Origin: Rhizohabitans arisaemae
Lineage (GTDB): Bacteria > Actinomycetota > Actinomycetes > Streptosporangiales > Streptosporangiaceae
Direction: 5' to 3'
Length of the DNA: 64,000 bases
NCBI RefSeq assembly: GCF_025996515.1
Contig: NZ_BLRH01000060.1
Coordinates: 682,001 to 746,000 of the forward strand
This document shows, piece by piece, positions 32,176-40,586 of the stretch; position 1 is the first letter of the stretch, and the number at the start of each line of letters is the position of its first letter. The position numbers and the translations under genes were made by a program. The notes under the pieces were generated by a model. That model did no database searches and was not told the DNA's origin. It saw only the letters and a list, made by a program, of their open reading frames with translations.

Positions 32176-33876
32176 ATGAACTGGCAGAACGTCGACACAA
32201 CCGCCCTGGCCATCCTCGCCCTCGCCTTCGTGCTCGTGACCGTCCTGGGCTTCACCGCGGTCCAGGGGCGGCGAGGGCGGCACATCAGCGGCCCGGCGAA
32301 CGCGCTGGACGAGTGGGGGCTGGGTGACCGGGGCTTCGGCACCGTCTCCGCGTGGTTCCTGCTCGGCGGGACCATCTACACCGCGTACACCTTCATCGCG
32401 ATACCGGCCGCGATGTACACCTCGGGGGCGGTGGGCGGCTTCTTCGCGGTCCCCTACACGATCATCGTCTATCCGCTGTTCTTCGTCCTCATGCCGCGCC
32501 TGTGGTCGGTGTCCCGGCGACACGGCTACGTGACCACGGCCGACTTCGTGCACGGCCGCTACCGGAGCAGAGGGCTGACCCTGGCCGTGGCCGTGACCGG
32601 CCTCCTCGCCACCCTGCCGTACATCGCCCTGCAGCTCGTGGGGGTCCAAGCCGTGTTCGAGGTCCTCGGGCTCGGCAGCACCGACCCGCTCATCAACGAT
32701 CTCCCGCTCGCCGTCGCCTTCACAGTCCTGACCGTCTTCACCTACGTCAACGGGCTCAAGGCCCCGGCGCTCATCGCCGTCCTCAAAGGCGTCCTGCTCT
32801 TCCTGGCGGTGCTGGCGATTGTGATCATCGTGCTCACCTGGCCGGGCGGGCTGAGCACGATCTCCCACGCCGCCGAGCAGAAGATGACCACGCCCGACCC
32901 GCGGACCGGGCAGCCCGGCGGTGTCTTCATCCCCGGGCCCGCCGGCTACTGGCCGTACGCCACCCTGGCCCTGGGGTCGGCGATGGCGCTGCTCGTCTAT
33001 CCGCACACCGTCACCGCCGTGCTCGCCGCCAAAAGCCGGAACACGGTACGGCGGAACGCCGGCCTGCTCCCCGCCTTCACCCTGGTGCTCGGGCTCTTCG
33101 CGCTCCTCGGCTTCCTCGCGATCGCCACCGATGTACGGCCGATCGGCGTGGACGGCCGGCCGAACCCGCAGCTCGTCGTCCCCCAGCTGTTCGCGGACCT
33201 GTTCCCGAGCTGGTTCACCGGCATCGCGATGGCCACGATCGTGATCAGCGCCATCGTCCCCGCCGCGGTGATGTCCATCGCGGCCGCCAACCTCGTCAGC
33301 CGGAACGTCTATCGCGACCTCGTCAACCCGCAGGCCGGCCCGCGCAAGGAGCTGTCCGTCTCCAAGTGGGCGTCCATCCTGGTGAAGTTCGGCGCGCTGG
33401 CCTTCGTCCTCTTCCTGGACAAGCGGTTCGCCCTGGACTTCCAGCTCCTCGGCGGGATCTGGATCCTGCAGACGTTTCCCGCCATCGTGTTCGGGCTGTA
33501 CACCCGCTGGTTCCGGCCCGGCGCACTCCTGGCCGGGTGGGTCACCGGGATGGCGTACGGCACGTTCACCGCGTACGGGATCGTCAACCCCGGGACCGGC
33601 AGGAACTTCGGCGGAGCGCTCGCGGAGATCCCGCTCCTCGGCGACGGCCGGCTGGGCTACGTCGCCCTGACCGCGTGCGCGTTGAACATCGCCGTCGGCG
33701 TCGCCGTGACCGTGGTGCTTCGCGCGACCGGCCGGGGCGCCGACCCCGACCAGACCTCCCCCGAGGACTACCTCGCAGACGTCCACACCGCCGGGCCGAA
33801 CGTTCGCCCACCCTTGTCCGCCGACCTTCACCATGAAGTCGGATACCCGGTCAAGCACCTGCATACCCCGGGCTGA
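32176..33876 (+). CDS. Sodium:solute symporter family transporter (SSS 2, MctP-like)
   Basis: The 566-residue transporter has about 13 membrane segments: WFLLGGTIYTAYTFIAIPA, GGFFAVPYTIIVYPLFF, YWPYATLALGSAMALLVYP. It resembles MctP-type monocarboxylate permeases and SSS 1 in this window. A roughly 30-residue polar C-terminal tail follows the last helix. The ATG at 32176 has GAGG upstream. It probably imports lactate, pyruvate or acetate with sodium. It ends the cstA-ybdD-DUF3311-SSS unit. Confidence 0.92.
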   Translation: MNWQNVDTTALAILALAFVLVTVLGFTAVQGRRGRHISGPANALDEWGLGDRGFGTVSAWFLLGGTIYTAYTFIAIPAAMYTSGAVGGFFAVPYTIIVYPLFFVLMPRLWSVSRRHGYVTTADFVHGRYRSRGLTLAVAVTGLLATLPYIALQLVGVQAVFEVLGLGSTDPLINDLPLAVAFTVLTVFTYVNGLKAPALIAVLKGVLLFLAVLAIVIIVLTWPGGLSTISHAAEQKMTTPDPRTGQPGGVFIPGPAGYWPYATLALGSAMALLVYPHTVTAVLAAKSRNTVRRNAGLLPAFTLVLGLFALLGFLAIATDVRPIGVDGRPNPQLVVPQLFADLFPSWFTGIAMATIVISAIVPAAVMSIAAANLVSRNVYRDLVNPQAGPRKELSVSKWASILVKFGALAFVLFLDKRFALDFQLLGGIWILQTFPAIVFGLYTRWFRPGALLAGWVTGMAYGTFTAYGIVNPGTGRNFGGALAEIPLLGDGRLGYVALTACALNIAVGVAVTVVLRATGRGADPDQTSPEDYLADVHTAGPNVRPPLSADLHHEVGYPVKHLHTPG

Positions 33877-33906
33877 CCTGCAACGAAGGCGGCTCGCGCA
33901 CCAAAA

Positions 33907-33940
33907 TATACGGACCTTATACAGGCTGCCTGCTTAATAG
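33907..33940 (+). promoter_or_regulatory. SARP-type direct repeat and -10 box, copy 2
   Basis: TATACGG (33907-33913) and TATACAG (33918-33924) are 11 bases apart, with TAATAG (33935-33940) ten bases beyond, the same geometry as the sites before both lipases. No sizeable gene starts directly downstream; the nearest candidate is a 23-codon frame at 33976. It may also act as an extra upstream site for lipase 2. Confidence 0.6.
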
Positions 33941-33975
33941 GTGGCGTCAGAGCTCATTTGAAGGGGGTCTGCCTG

Positions 33976-34047
33976 GTGCTTAACGCCCTAGTGCCAGGCA
34001 TCCCGGTCCAGGCGGGGCGGTACGGCTCGATCATCGGGGGATCGTGA
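33976..34047 (+). CDS. Possible 23-residue peptide gene
   Basis: A GTG with AAGGGGG eight bases upstream opens 23 codons (VLNALVPGIPVQAGRYGSII, then GGS) ending in TGA at 34045-34047. It starts 36 bases after the -10 of SARP-type box copy 2. There is no homology I recognise and the frame is short, so it could be chance. AfsR-type regulators are known to control a small-protein gene (afsS), which makes the position noteworthy. Confidence 0.25.
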   Translation: MLNALVPGIPVQAGRYGSIIGGS

Positions 34048-34163
34048 TCGAGAGGCCACCACGCGGGAACGACACCGGCCGCGACGGTGCCGCCTCGCCT
34101 TGGACCCCCCTTCGACCGTTCGGCAGCGCGGAACCACCCGGTAACAGCAGAACGCGTGTCGTC

Positions 34164-34197
34164 CATACGGAGGCTATGCACGGCTGTCCCTTAATGG
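34164..34197 (+). promoter_or_regulatory. SARP-type direct repeat and -10 box before lipase 2
   Basis: CATACGG (34164-34170) and TATGCAC (34175-34181) are 11 bases apart, with TAATGG (34192-34197) ten bases beyond. Spacing is identical to copies 1 and 2, although several bases differ. The -10 lies 36 bases before the lipase 2 ATG. Confidence 0.6.
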
Positions 34198-34233
34198 CCC
34201 CGACGGGATCGTCCACCTCAAGGAGTCACCTCG

Positions 34234-35619
34234 ATGCACAGCGCCCCCCGGCTGCTCATCGCCTCAATGGCTCTCACCGCCTGCCTGCTCGCGACCTGCC
34301 TGGTCACGGCCAACGGCCCGGCCACCGCGGCCTCGACCTCGCCGACCCCGTACGACACCATGGTGTTCACGTTGAGCTCGGCGGCGAACGGGCGGTTCAT
34401 CACGGCCGAGCTCCCGTACCCCGGCATGGACAGGGGCATGCTCCGCTCCCGCTCCGACGTGGTGGGTGAGTGGCAGATCTTCCGGCTGATCAACGCCGGC
34501 GGCGGTGCCTTCGGGATCCGGTCCGAGGCCAACGGCCTCTACGTCTCCGCCGAACTCGACTACGCCGGGGACGACCACGGCATGCTCCGGGCCCGCCACA
34601 CGGCCATCGAATCGTGGGAGCGGTTCCTCGTGGAGGTGCACTCCGACGGAACCTGGTCGCTGCGGTCCGAGGCCAACGGCCGATACGTCTCGGCGGAGGT
34701 CTCCTACGCCGGAGCCGACCACGGCATGCTCAGAGCCCGGGCCACCGGGATCGGCTCCTGGGAGAGGTTCCGGGCGAACCAGCGGCACCGGGACGACTCC
34801 CTCGACAAGCCGATCTACTTCGTGCACGGCTACGACCCCTCCGGCACCAGCCCCGCCCACAACTGCCAGTCCTACTGGGGAACCGCGCTCGACGACTATC
34901 GCAACGGCGACTCCCCCAAGGCCACCGGCACGTTCCACACCGTCGGCTACTACGCGGGCGACTCCGCCTGCGACATCATGATCGAACACGGCAACCGGAA
35001 CACCGGACTCCGGCATCTCGGGAACAGGCTGGCCTGGGAGATCTACAATCGCTACTCCAGCCGGGGGATCTCCGTGGACGTCGTCGGCCACTCCATGGGC
35101 GGGCTCATCCTGCGGGCGGCGCTCACCGGCTCCCAGCAGAAGCTCTCGGGCTGGCCCCCGTACCTCTACATCGAAGACGCGATCACCATGGCCACCCCGC
35201 ACGGCGGCAGCAACCTGGCTCGGGCGTGCGGCCCCCTCTGGGCCCAGTGCCGGGACATGACCCCGGACTCCGCGTTCCTGGTATGGCTGGACGACGACCC
35301 GCAGGGGGATCAGCGCACGGACTGGACGCTGATGAGCGCGGACGACGACGAGTCCATCAGCGCGATCAGCGGGGTGAACATGACGGCGCCACACAAGATC
35401 CGATATCCGAAGCCCCAGCCGTCCGGCACCCCGGGTATCGAGCACAACGCCTTCCTCACCCTGCTCAACGGGTACCTCTACCGGTACAAGACCTGCCACC
35501 GAAACCCCGCCTGCGGCGACCTGACCCAGTGGGACCCCCCGGTCTCGGTGGTCACGAGCCACGCGGGTTCGCCGATCCACCTGTCACGTCTGGCGGCGTT
35601 CCACCACTCGGCCACATGA
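34234..35619 (+). CDS. Secreted lipase with fascin-like beta-trefoil domain (lipase 2)
   Basis: The 461-residue precursor has a signal peptide (APRLLIASMALTACLLATC, ending near ATAA). A three-repeat fascin-like domain occupies about residues 40-180, with repeats such as SEANGRYVSAEVSYAG and MLRARATGIGSWERF. The alpha/beta-hydrolase domain has YFVHGYDPSG and the elbow VVGHSMGGLI, a full GxSxG; ATPHGGS and EHNAF follow. It equals lipase 1 without the calcium-binding repeats. AAGGAG lies eight bases before the ATG. The trefoil probably binds a surface or glycan. The convergent SARP gene ends 29 bases later. Confidence 0.87.
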   Translation: MHSAPRLLIASMALTACLLATCLVTANGPATAASTSPTPYDTMVFTLSSAANGRFITAELPYPGMDRGMLRSRSDVVGEWQIFRLINAGGGAFGIRSEANGLYVSAELDYAGDDHGMLRARHTAIESWERFLVEVHSDGTWSLRSEANGRYVSAEVSYAGADHGMLRARATGIGSWERFRANQRHRDDSLDKPIYFVHGYDPSGTSPAHNCQSYWGTALDDYRNGDSPKATGTFHTVGYYAGDSACDIMIEHGNRNTGLRHLGNRLAWEIYNRYSSRGISVDVVGHSMGGLILRAALTGSQQKLSGWPPYLYIEDAITMATPHGGSNLARACGPLWAQCRDMTPDSAFLVWLDDDPQGDQRTDWTLMSADDDESISAISGVNMTAPHKIRYPKPQPSGTPGIEHNAFLTLLNGYLYRYKTCHRNPACGDLTQWDPPVSVVTSHAGSPIHLSRLAAFHHSAT

Positions 35620-35648
35620 AGGGTCCAGGCGAAGCGGTGAGGCCCGGT

Positions 35649-38537
35649 TCACGGCCGATCGGTGAGAGCCCGCGCCTTCTCGCGGCAGGTCTCCGCCGCA
35701 GCCTCATCCCCCCGTGCGGCGTAGGCTTCGGCGAGCACCAGGAGGGTCTGGGCGTGGAACTCCGACCATCCCCGGGTACGCCAGAACGCCACCGACTCCT
35801 CCAGGCGCCCGATCGCCGAATCGACCGCACCGGCCGCCAAATCGAGCGCTCCCAGGATGAAAAGCGAATCGGCCAGGTGATGGGTCAGGGTGTACTCCCT
35901 GCTCATCGACTCGGCCGCCTCCGCCACCCGCCTGGCCCGGATATCCCCCTGCCGCGCGTAGAGCTTGGCCAGGGAGACGAGCGTCCAGGTCTCGGACGAG
36001 GGGTCGGGGGATCTGTGGCAGATCTCCATGGACCGGCTCAGGCAGGCGTGACCGTCCTCGAACCGCCGGGCCTCGGTGTAGGCGAGCCCGAGGAACTGCA
36101 GCGCGGTCGCCTCGAATCGCTGGTTGCCCATCTCCTCCGCGAGGCGGAGGGCGTTGAGCAGATGCTTGATCGCCTTGTCGACCTCCGACTTCCCGTAGGC
36201 CACCGCCAGCGCGAGGTGTGCCCGCGCCTCCCCGCCCAGGTGACGGCTCTCCTCCGCCAGGCGCAACGCCGTACGGGCCTCCGCCAGACCCTCGCCGGCC
36301 AACCCGGTCGCCACCAGCCCCCAGGCCCGCATGGCGTGCGCGTCGGACAGCCCCCGCGGCTCGTCGATCTCGCGGAACATGTCCGCGAGCTGCTCGGCGT
36401 TGGTATTGAGCGCGACCATGGCGGGACCCTCGTGCCGTGCGCCCGTCCAGGTGGTGATGTCGAGCAGTCCGCGGAGCATGACCGCTTCACCCAGTCTGTT
36501 GCCGTTCTTCCGGCACAACTCCAGCGCCATCCCGTTGACGCTCCAGCAGTCGTCGTAGAACCCCCGGACGTCGAAATAGCGCTCCATCGAGCCCGCCAGA
36601 TCCCAGGCGTACTCGTCGAGCGAGCGCGCGCACGCCTGCCGTACGGCCGCGAGCAGCGCCGGCCTCTCATCCTCGAACCAGGCCATCGCGTCCCCGAGAT
36701 ACTCCTCGACGACGTGCTGCGGCAGGTCCCACCTGGCGGCCGACCCATGGATGATCGCGTAGCAGGGGCCGGGGACGTCCTCCATCGCCCGTTCGGCCAG
36801 GCCGAGCCAGGCGCCGAGAGCCCGGGCCACCGCCTCGGGGTCGTCGGAGACGCCTTCGCGGGCGAACAGCCGTACGAGATCGTGAAACCGGTATCGGGGA
36901 TTCCCCATGGCGTCGACGCCGAACGCGCTCAGGAGTTGCGCCTCCACCAGCTCGTCGAGGAGCGCCTCGCCCTCTTCGAAAGAACACGCCAGCAACGCGG
37001 ACGCGACCCACGCGGCGAAGTCCGGCGCGTCGAGCAGACCGAGCAGCCGAAAAAGGCGGCGCGCCCGCTCCGACAGCCCGACGTAGCTGAGGGAGATGCT
37101 CGCCCGTACCGCCTGATCGCCGGCCACGAGCTGGTCGAGCCGGCTGTGCTCGTCCCGAAGCCGCCGGACGAGCCAGTCCAGGGTCCGCAGCGGCCGGGCG
37201 ACGAGCCGAGCCCCGGCGATACGCACGGCAAGCGGCATATGTCCGCACAGTTCGGCGATCTCGGCGAGAGCCGAGGATTCCTCCTCCACCCGTTTTCGCC
37301 CGACCACTCGGGTGAAAAGCGCCATGGCGTCAGCGGATGGAAGCACATCGAGTTCGACCAGGCACGCCCCCTCCAGGCCGGAGAGCCTGGCCCTGCTGGT
37401 GACCAGAACCACACAACTCGGGCTACCCGGCAGCAGCCAGCGGACCTGCTGCTCGCTGGTGGCGTTGTCGAGGAGAATCAGCACCTTGCGCCGGGACAGG
37501 TGGCTGCGGAACAGTGCGGCCCGCGCCGACAAGTCCTCCGGCACACTCCACCCGGCCACCCCGAGCGCGGCCAGAAAACCGCTCAGCACCGAAGCGGGCG
37601 AGGCGTTGTGCAGGTCCGCGTAGAGCTGACCGTCCGGGAAGGAACCGAGCAGCCGGTGAGCCACATGGACCGCGAGCGCCGACTTGCCGACACCGCCCAT
37701 GCCTGAGATCACCATCACCGGTGCCTGCCCGTCGGCGGAGACGTAACCCGTCAACTCCGCGACCTGCGCGTCCCTGCCGGTGAAGTCGGCGATGTTGAGC
37801 GGCAGCTGTGCGGGCGCCCGATCCTCCCCACGCAGAATCGTCAGGTGCAGCTCCTGCAGCTCAGCCCCCGGCTCGACCCCCAGCTCGTCGGCGAACAGAC
37901 TCCGGGTGCCCGCGTAAAGGGTGAGCGCCTCGGCCCGCCGACCGCTCTGGGCGAGGGTGAACATCAGCTGTCCACGCGGACGCTCCCGCAGCGGATGCGC
38001 CGCGATGTGCCCGACAAGCTCCGGGATGAGCTCGGCGTTCCGCCCCAACGCGATGTCGGCGTCGATCCGGTTCTCCAGAGCCACCAGCCGCAGCTCCTCA
38101 AGCCGTTGCGCTTCATCGGTGGTTTCCAGCTCAGCGTAGGCCGGGCCACGCCACAGCCTCAGCGCCCGATCCAGCAAGTCGGCGGCGAGCCGCCGCTCGC
38201 CGCGGCGAAGCGCCTCGGCCCCCTGCTCAGCGAGCTCCTGGAAAACGTGGGCGTCCAGTTCCTCCGGCTCAACCGTGAGCACGTAGGCGCCATGCCGGTG
38301 CACGAGCCGATCCGAGCCGAGCATGCGGCGCAGCTGGCTCGCGTAGAGCCGGAGATTGTCGACGGCGCTCCGCGGGGGCGACTCGCCCCAGAGCGCCTCG
38401 GTGAGCATGTCGGAGGTGACCGGCCGGTTCGCATTGCACAACAGCACGGCCAGCATCGCTCGCTGCTTCGGACCTCGCAACGGGAGCGCGACCCCGTCGA
38501 CGCTGACCTCTACCTGTCCTAGTACCGCGAAGTGCAT
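35649..38537 (-). CDS. AfsR-like SARP regulator with NB-ARC and TPR domains
   Basis: The 962-residue cytoplasmic regulator has four parts. A winged-helix DNA-binding domain (about 1-90) includes RPVTSDMLTEALWG and YASQLRRMLG. The BTAD domain lies at about 95-240. The NB-ARC ATPase (about 265-540) has Walker A SGMGGVGKSALAVHVA and Walker B KVLILLDNA. The C-terminal TPR helices (about 640-955) include ALRLAEESRHLGGEARAHLA. This is the AfsR architecture. The ATG at 38537 follows GGGGG by six bases; an upstream TTG is rejected. Three SARP-type boxes lie within 14 kb, two before lipase genes, suggesting it activates them. A decayed copy of its 3' end remains at 26513. Confidence 0.92.
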   Translation of the reverse strand: MHFAVLGQVEVSVDGVALPLRGPKQRAMLAVLLCNANRPVTSDMLTEALWGESPPRSAVDNLRLYASQLRRMLGSDRLVHRHGAYVLTVEPEELDAHVFQELAEQGAEALRRGERRLAADLLDRALRLWRGPAYAELETTDEAQRLEELRLVALENRIDADIALGRNAELIPELVGHIAAHPLRERPRGQLMFTLAQSGRRAEALTLYAGTRSLFADELGVEPGAELQELHLTILRGEDRAPAQLPLNIADFTGRDAQVAELTGYVSADGQAPVMVISGMGGVGKSALAVHVAHRLLGSFPDGQLYADLHNASPASVLSGFLAALGVAGWSVPEDLSARAALFRSHLSRRKVLILLDNATSEQQVRWLLPGSPSCVVLVTSRARLSGLEGACLVELDVLPSADAMALFTRVVGRKRVEEESSALAEIAELCGHMPLAVRIAGARLVARPLRTLDWLVRRLRDEHSRLDQLVAGDQAVRASISLSYVGLSERARRLFRLLGLLDAPDFAAWVASALLACSFEEGEALLDELVEAQLLSAFGVDAMGNPRYRFHDLVRLFAREGVSDDPEAVARALGAWLGLAERAMEDVPGPCYAIIHGSAARWDLPQHVVEEYLGDAMAWFEDERPALLAAVRQACARSLDEYAWDLAGSMERYFDVRGFYDDCWSVNGMALELCRKNGNRLGEAVMLRGLLDITTWTGARHEGPAMVALNTNAEQLADMFREIDEPRGLSDAHAMRAWGLVATGLAGEGLAEARTALRLAEESRHLGGEARAHLALAVAYGKSEVDKAIKHLLNALRLAEEMGNQRFEATALQFLGLAYTEARRFEDGHACLSRSMEICHRSPDPSSETWTLVSLAKLYARQGDIRARRVAEAAESMSREYTLTHHLADSLFILGALDLAAGAVDSAIGRLEESVAFWRTRGWSEFHAQTLLVLAEAYAARGDEAAAETCREKARALTDRP

Positions 38538-38885
38538 GACGGCCCCCTTACGAAGAGCCTCATCAATACCACCAAACAACCCAAAAGCCGTCCATAGGTA
38601 ACATAGGCTCCCATAAGGGACAAGAATTCAATTAGTGCATTGATTTGATATTTGAGGGAGGGAATATCATCTCCGGGATAAGCTTCGTGGACATGTCCGT
38701 AGGCCCCGACTCGGCATGTTAAGTCGGGATACTACACGGCATCGGCTGAATTGATCAGTATGAGAGATGGGTGGTTTGTCGTATCACTCGACCACTGAGG
38801 CGTCGGCCGCCAAGCCCGTACGACTGCCACAAGCCCGGATGGAAGCCCCGACCCGTGTACACAGACTCCGAGCAGGCGTCCTGCG
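38538..38885. promoter_or_regulatory. AT-rich promoter region of the SARP gene, with CATAGG repeats
   Basis: This 348-nt gene-free stretch is markedly AT-richer than its surroundings. CATAGG occurs at 38593-38598 and 38602-38607 and CATAAGG at 38612-38618, spaced 9-10 bases. TCCC-ATAA-GGGA at 38609-38620 is a short palindrome. The repeats resemble the CATACGG half of the lipase box and could be an autoregulatory site. Nothing else was recognised. Confidence 0.35.
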
Positions 38886-39185
38886 CTACGCGCCCCGCCT
38901 GGTCGCGATCGTGTCGATGGTCTCGGCCAACCTGAAATCCAGCTCGGTCAAGACGTTACCCGCATCATGGGTGGTCAGCCGGAAAGTGATGTCCCGCCAG
39001 CGAATATCGATATCCGGGTGGTGCTTGGCCTTCTCCGCCGCCACCGCCACCTCGTCCACAATCGCGATACCTTCGAGGAAGGTCGGCGCCTTGACCGTCC
39101 GGCTGATCTCATTCCCGATCCGGCTCCACTCCGGGATGTCCGCGAGACGCTCGTTGATGTCACTCTCAGCCAATCGCTCGACCAT
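38886..39185 (-). CDS. Pterin-4a-carbinolamine dehydratase
   Basis: The 99-residue protein matches the PCD/DCoH family, which dehydrates 4a-hydroxytetrahydrobiopterin. The family signature is present as AEKAKHHPDIDIRWRDITFR followed by LTTHDAGNVLTELDFRLA, including the catalytic His-His pair and the later His. The ATG at 39185 follows GGGGAGG by six bases; a longer N-terminal reading of about 31 extra residues is rejected. No pterin-dependent hydroxylase is nearby, a common situation for bacterial PCD genes. Confidence 0.9.
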   Translation of the reverse strand: MVERLAESDINERLADIPEWSRIGNEISRTVKAPTFLEGIAIVDEVAVAAEKAKHHPDIDIRWRDITFRLTTHDAGNVLTELDFRLAETIDTIATRRGA

Positions 39186-39328
39186 GGCGAGCCTCCCCGG
39201 TTCAGCTAACAGACGACCAAAACGCGAGTACATCACAGTGCTCGCCCCCATCGTTCCCCCTCCCCCGCCCGAAATCACCGACCGCCACCGGCTAGCCTCA
39301 TACGATCGGGCCGGCTGAGAGGAGCCCC

Positions 39329-39469
39329 ATGATCCACGTACCCTTCGCCCTGCTCCTCCTCGTTGTTCTGGTCGGCGCCGTCTCCCTTCTCATCGCGATG
39401 ATCACCGTCTTAGTCCGCGATCACCGACGCCAGCCCCGGCTCACACGCCGGGAAACACCCCCATCGTGA
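39329..39469 (+). CDS. 46-residue single-helix membrane peptide
   Basis: An ATG at 39329 preceded by GAGAGGAG opens 46 codons ending in TGA at 39467-39469. The product has one long hydrophobic helix (PFALLLLVVLVGAVSLLIAM) followed by an arginine-rich tail (RDHRRQPRLTRRE). The good ribosome site, coherent topology and codon use support a real gene. Function is unknown. The TGA is 125 bases before the CRISPR array. Confidence 0.55.
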   Translation: MIHVPFALLLLVVLVGAVSLLIAMITVLVRDHRRQPRLTRRETPPS

Positions 39470-39594
39470 ACCCTCGCCTATCGCCGCCATAGCCACCCGG
39501 CAAGCAGCAGAACTTGCCGCAGTGGCGTAGGGATGACCTAGCGGAGCCGGCCATCGCTGTGAGTGGTAAGCAGACCTTGTAGCGCACCCACCGG

Positions 39595-39806
39595 GGGACC
39601 ATCCCCACGTGCGTGGGGAGCAGAAGGCCCTGGACGAGCTGGAGGATCCCGAGGAGGGACCATCCCCGCGTGCGCGGGGAGCAGGCCACGGTGAGTGACC
39701 CGGGTCCGAGTGTTTTGGGACCATCCCCGCGTGCGCGGGGAGCAGAGCGGGTGCGTCGGCCGGGACCGACCAGGAGAGGGACCATCCCCGCGTGCGCGGG
39801 GAGCAG
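39595..39806 (-). CRISPR. Type I-E-like CRISPR array, 4 repeats and 3 spacers, no cas genes in the window
   Basis: Four 29-base repeats start at 39595, 39656, 39717 and 39778; all three spacers are exactly 32 bases. The repeat core CCCCGCG-TGCG-CGCGGGG-like hairpin (ATCCCCGCGTGCGCGGGGAG) is of the actinobacterial I-E kind. The first repeat has two changes in the stem (ACGTGCGT). In the usual crRNA orientation the repeat ends GGGGATGGTCCC, i.e. minus strand, which puts the degenerate repeat at the leader-distal end, as normally seen. No cas gene lies within this window. Confidence 0.95.
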
Positions 39807-40586
39807 ACTGAATGACCTGGGCGTTTACCGCGGGTGGGAGCGGTTTCTCCTTACTTTCGAAGATTTGGACATTTCCGACATAGCCAGGATCGGTCCGTTC
39901 TTTCCGGCGAATTCAAGTGTGCTCGGACAAATGTAGCCCGCCACGCGAACGGGGCGGGTACCCGTAAACAGCGCCCGGCGGGAGCCAGCCGGCTTGCCGG
40001 CCCGGGGTGGACGGAATCCGCCGACACCCGCGCCGATCCGGTCGCCAACTGCGGAAACCTGTTCTCCGGCCCTGCGACGGTGGTGCCGACCGCGCGGTCC
40101 GGTTCCAGGTACGCCGGTGAGGCCATGCGGGGTGGGGACGTCGGTGCCAAGAGAGGCGGGCTTTGCCCGGGGCAGGTGTCCGGCAGACTGGCCCCTCGGT
40201 TGGCGCCGGTTGCTGCGTCCCGACTTCCGGCTCGGGGAACCGTGACGGCTGCGAACCCGCCGGGTGGCCTGGGCGCCGGTCGTATCCGGGTGGAGTAATG
40301 CCTGCCCTTTTGCGGCTGCACGGCTGAGGGATGAGCGGGTACGGCCCCGGCCGCCCCGGCACGGACCGGTGTGAGCAGGTGGCCTGGCGAGCGTACCGTC
40401 GCCCCGGTCCAGGATGGTTTGCCGGTGGTTTCCTCGTTTGCCTGGGTGGGTCCGGCAGCTGCGTAGCGGTCGATCCGGCATCGGGAGCCCGGTCCGGCCG
40501 AGGCGGCTGCGGGTTCACAGTGAGGGCCGGTTCTCCTCCAGGCGAACCCTTCGGAAACTGTCGGTGGCCGATGCGACACTGTCCGT
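39807..40586. other. Gene-poor region after the CRISPR array; probable leader at its left end
   Basis: On the crRNA-coding strand the leader should lie here. A relatively AT-rich segment about 39840-39930 (TTACTTTCGAAGATTTGG) fits, but 32 non-repeat bases lie between it and the last repeat. The remaining about 650 bases are GC-rich, with open frames on both strands, but none has a family match, a good ribosome site or convincing codon use. I see no RNA gene. Confidence 0.4.

Noticed and set aside
34044-34469. 141-codon plus-strand frame crossing the lipase 2 start
   Set aside because: It overlaps the promoter box and the signal-peptide coding region in another frame, with no family match.
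39825-40481. Overlapping open frames on both strands after the CRISPR array
   Set aside because: Such frames are expected by chance in GC-rich DNA; no ribosome site, no recognisable domain, and part lies in the probable leader.
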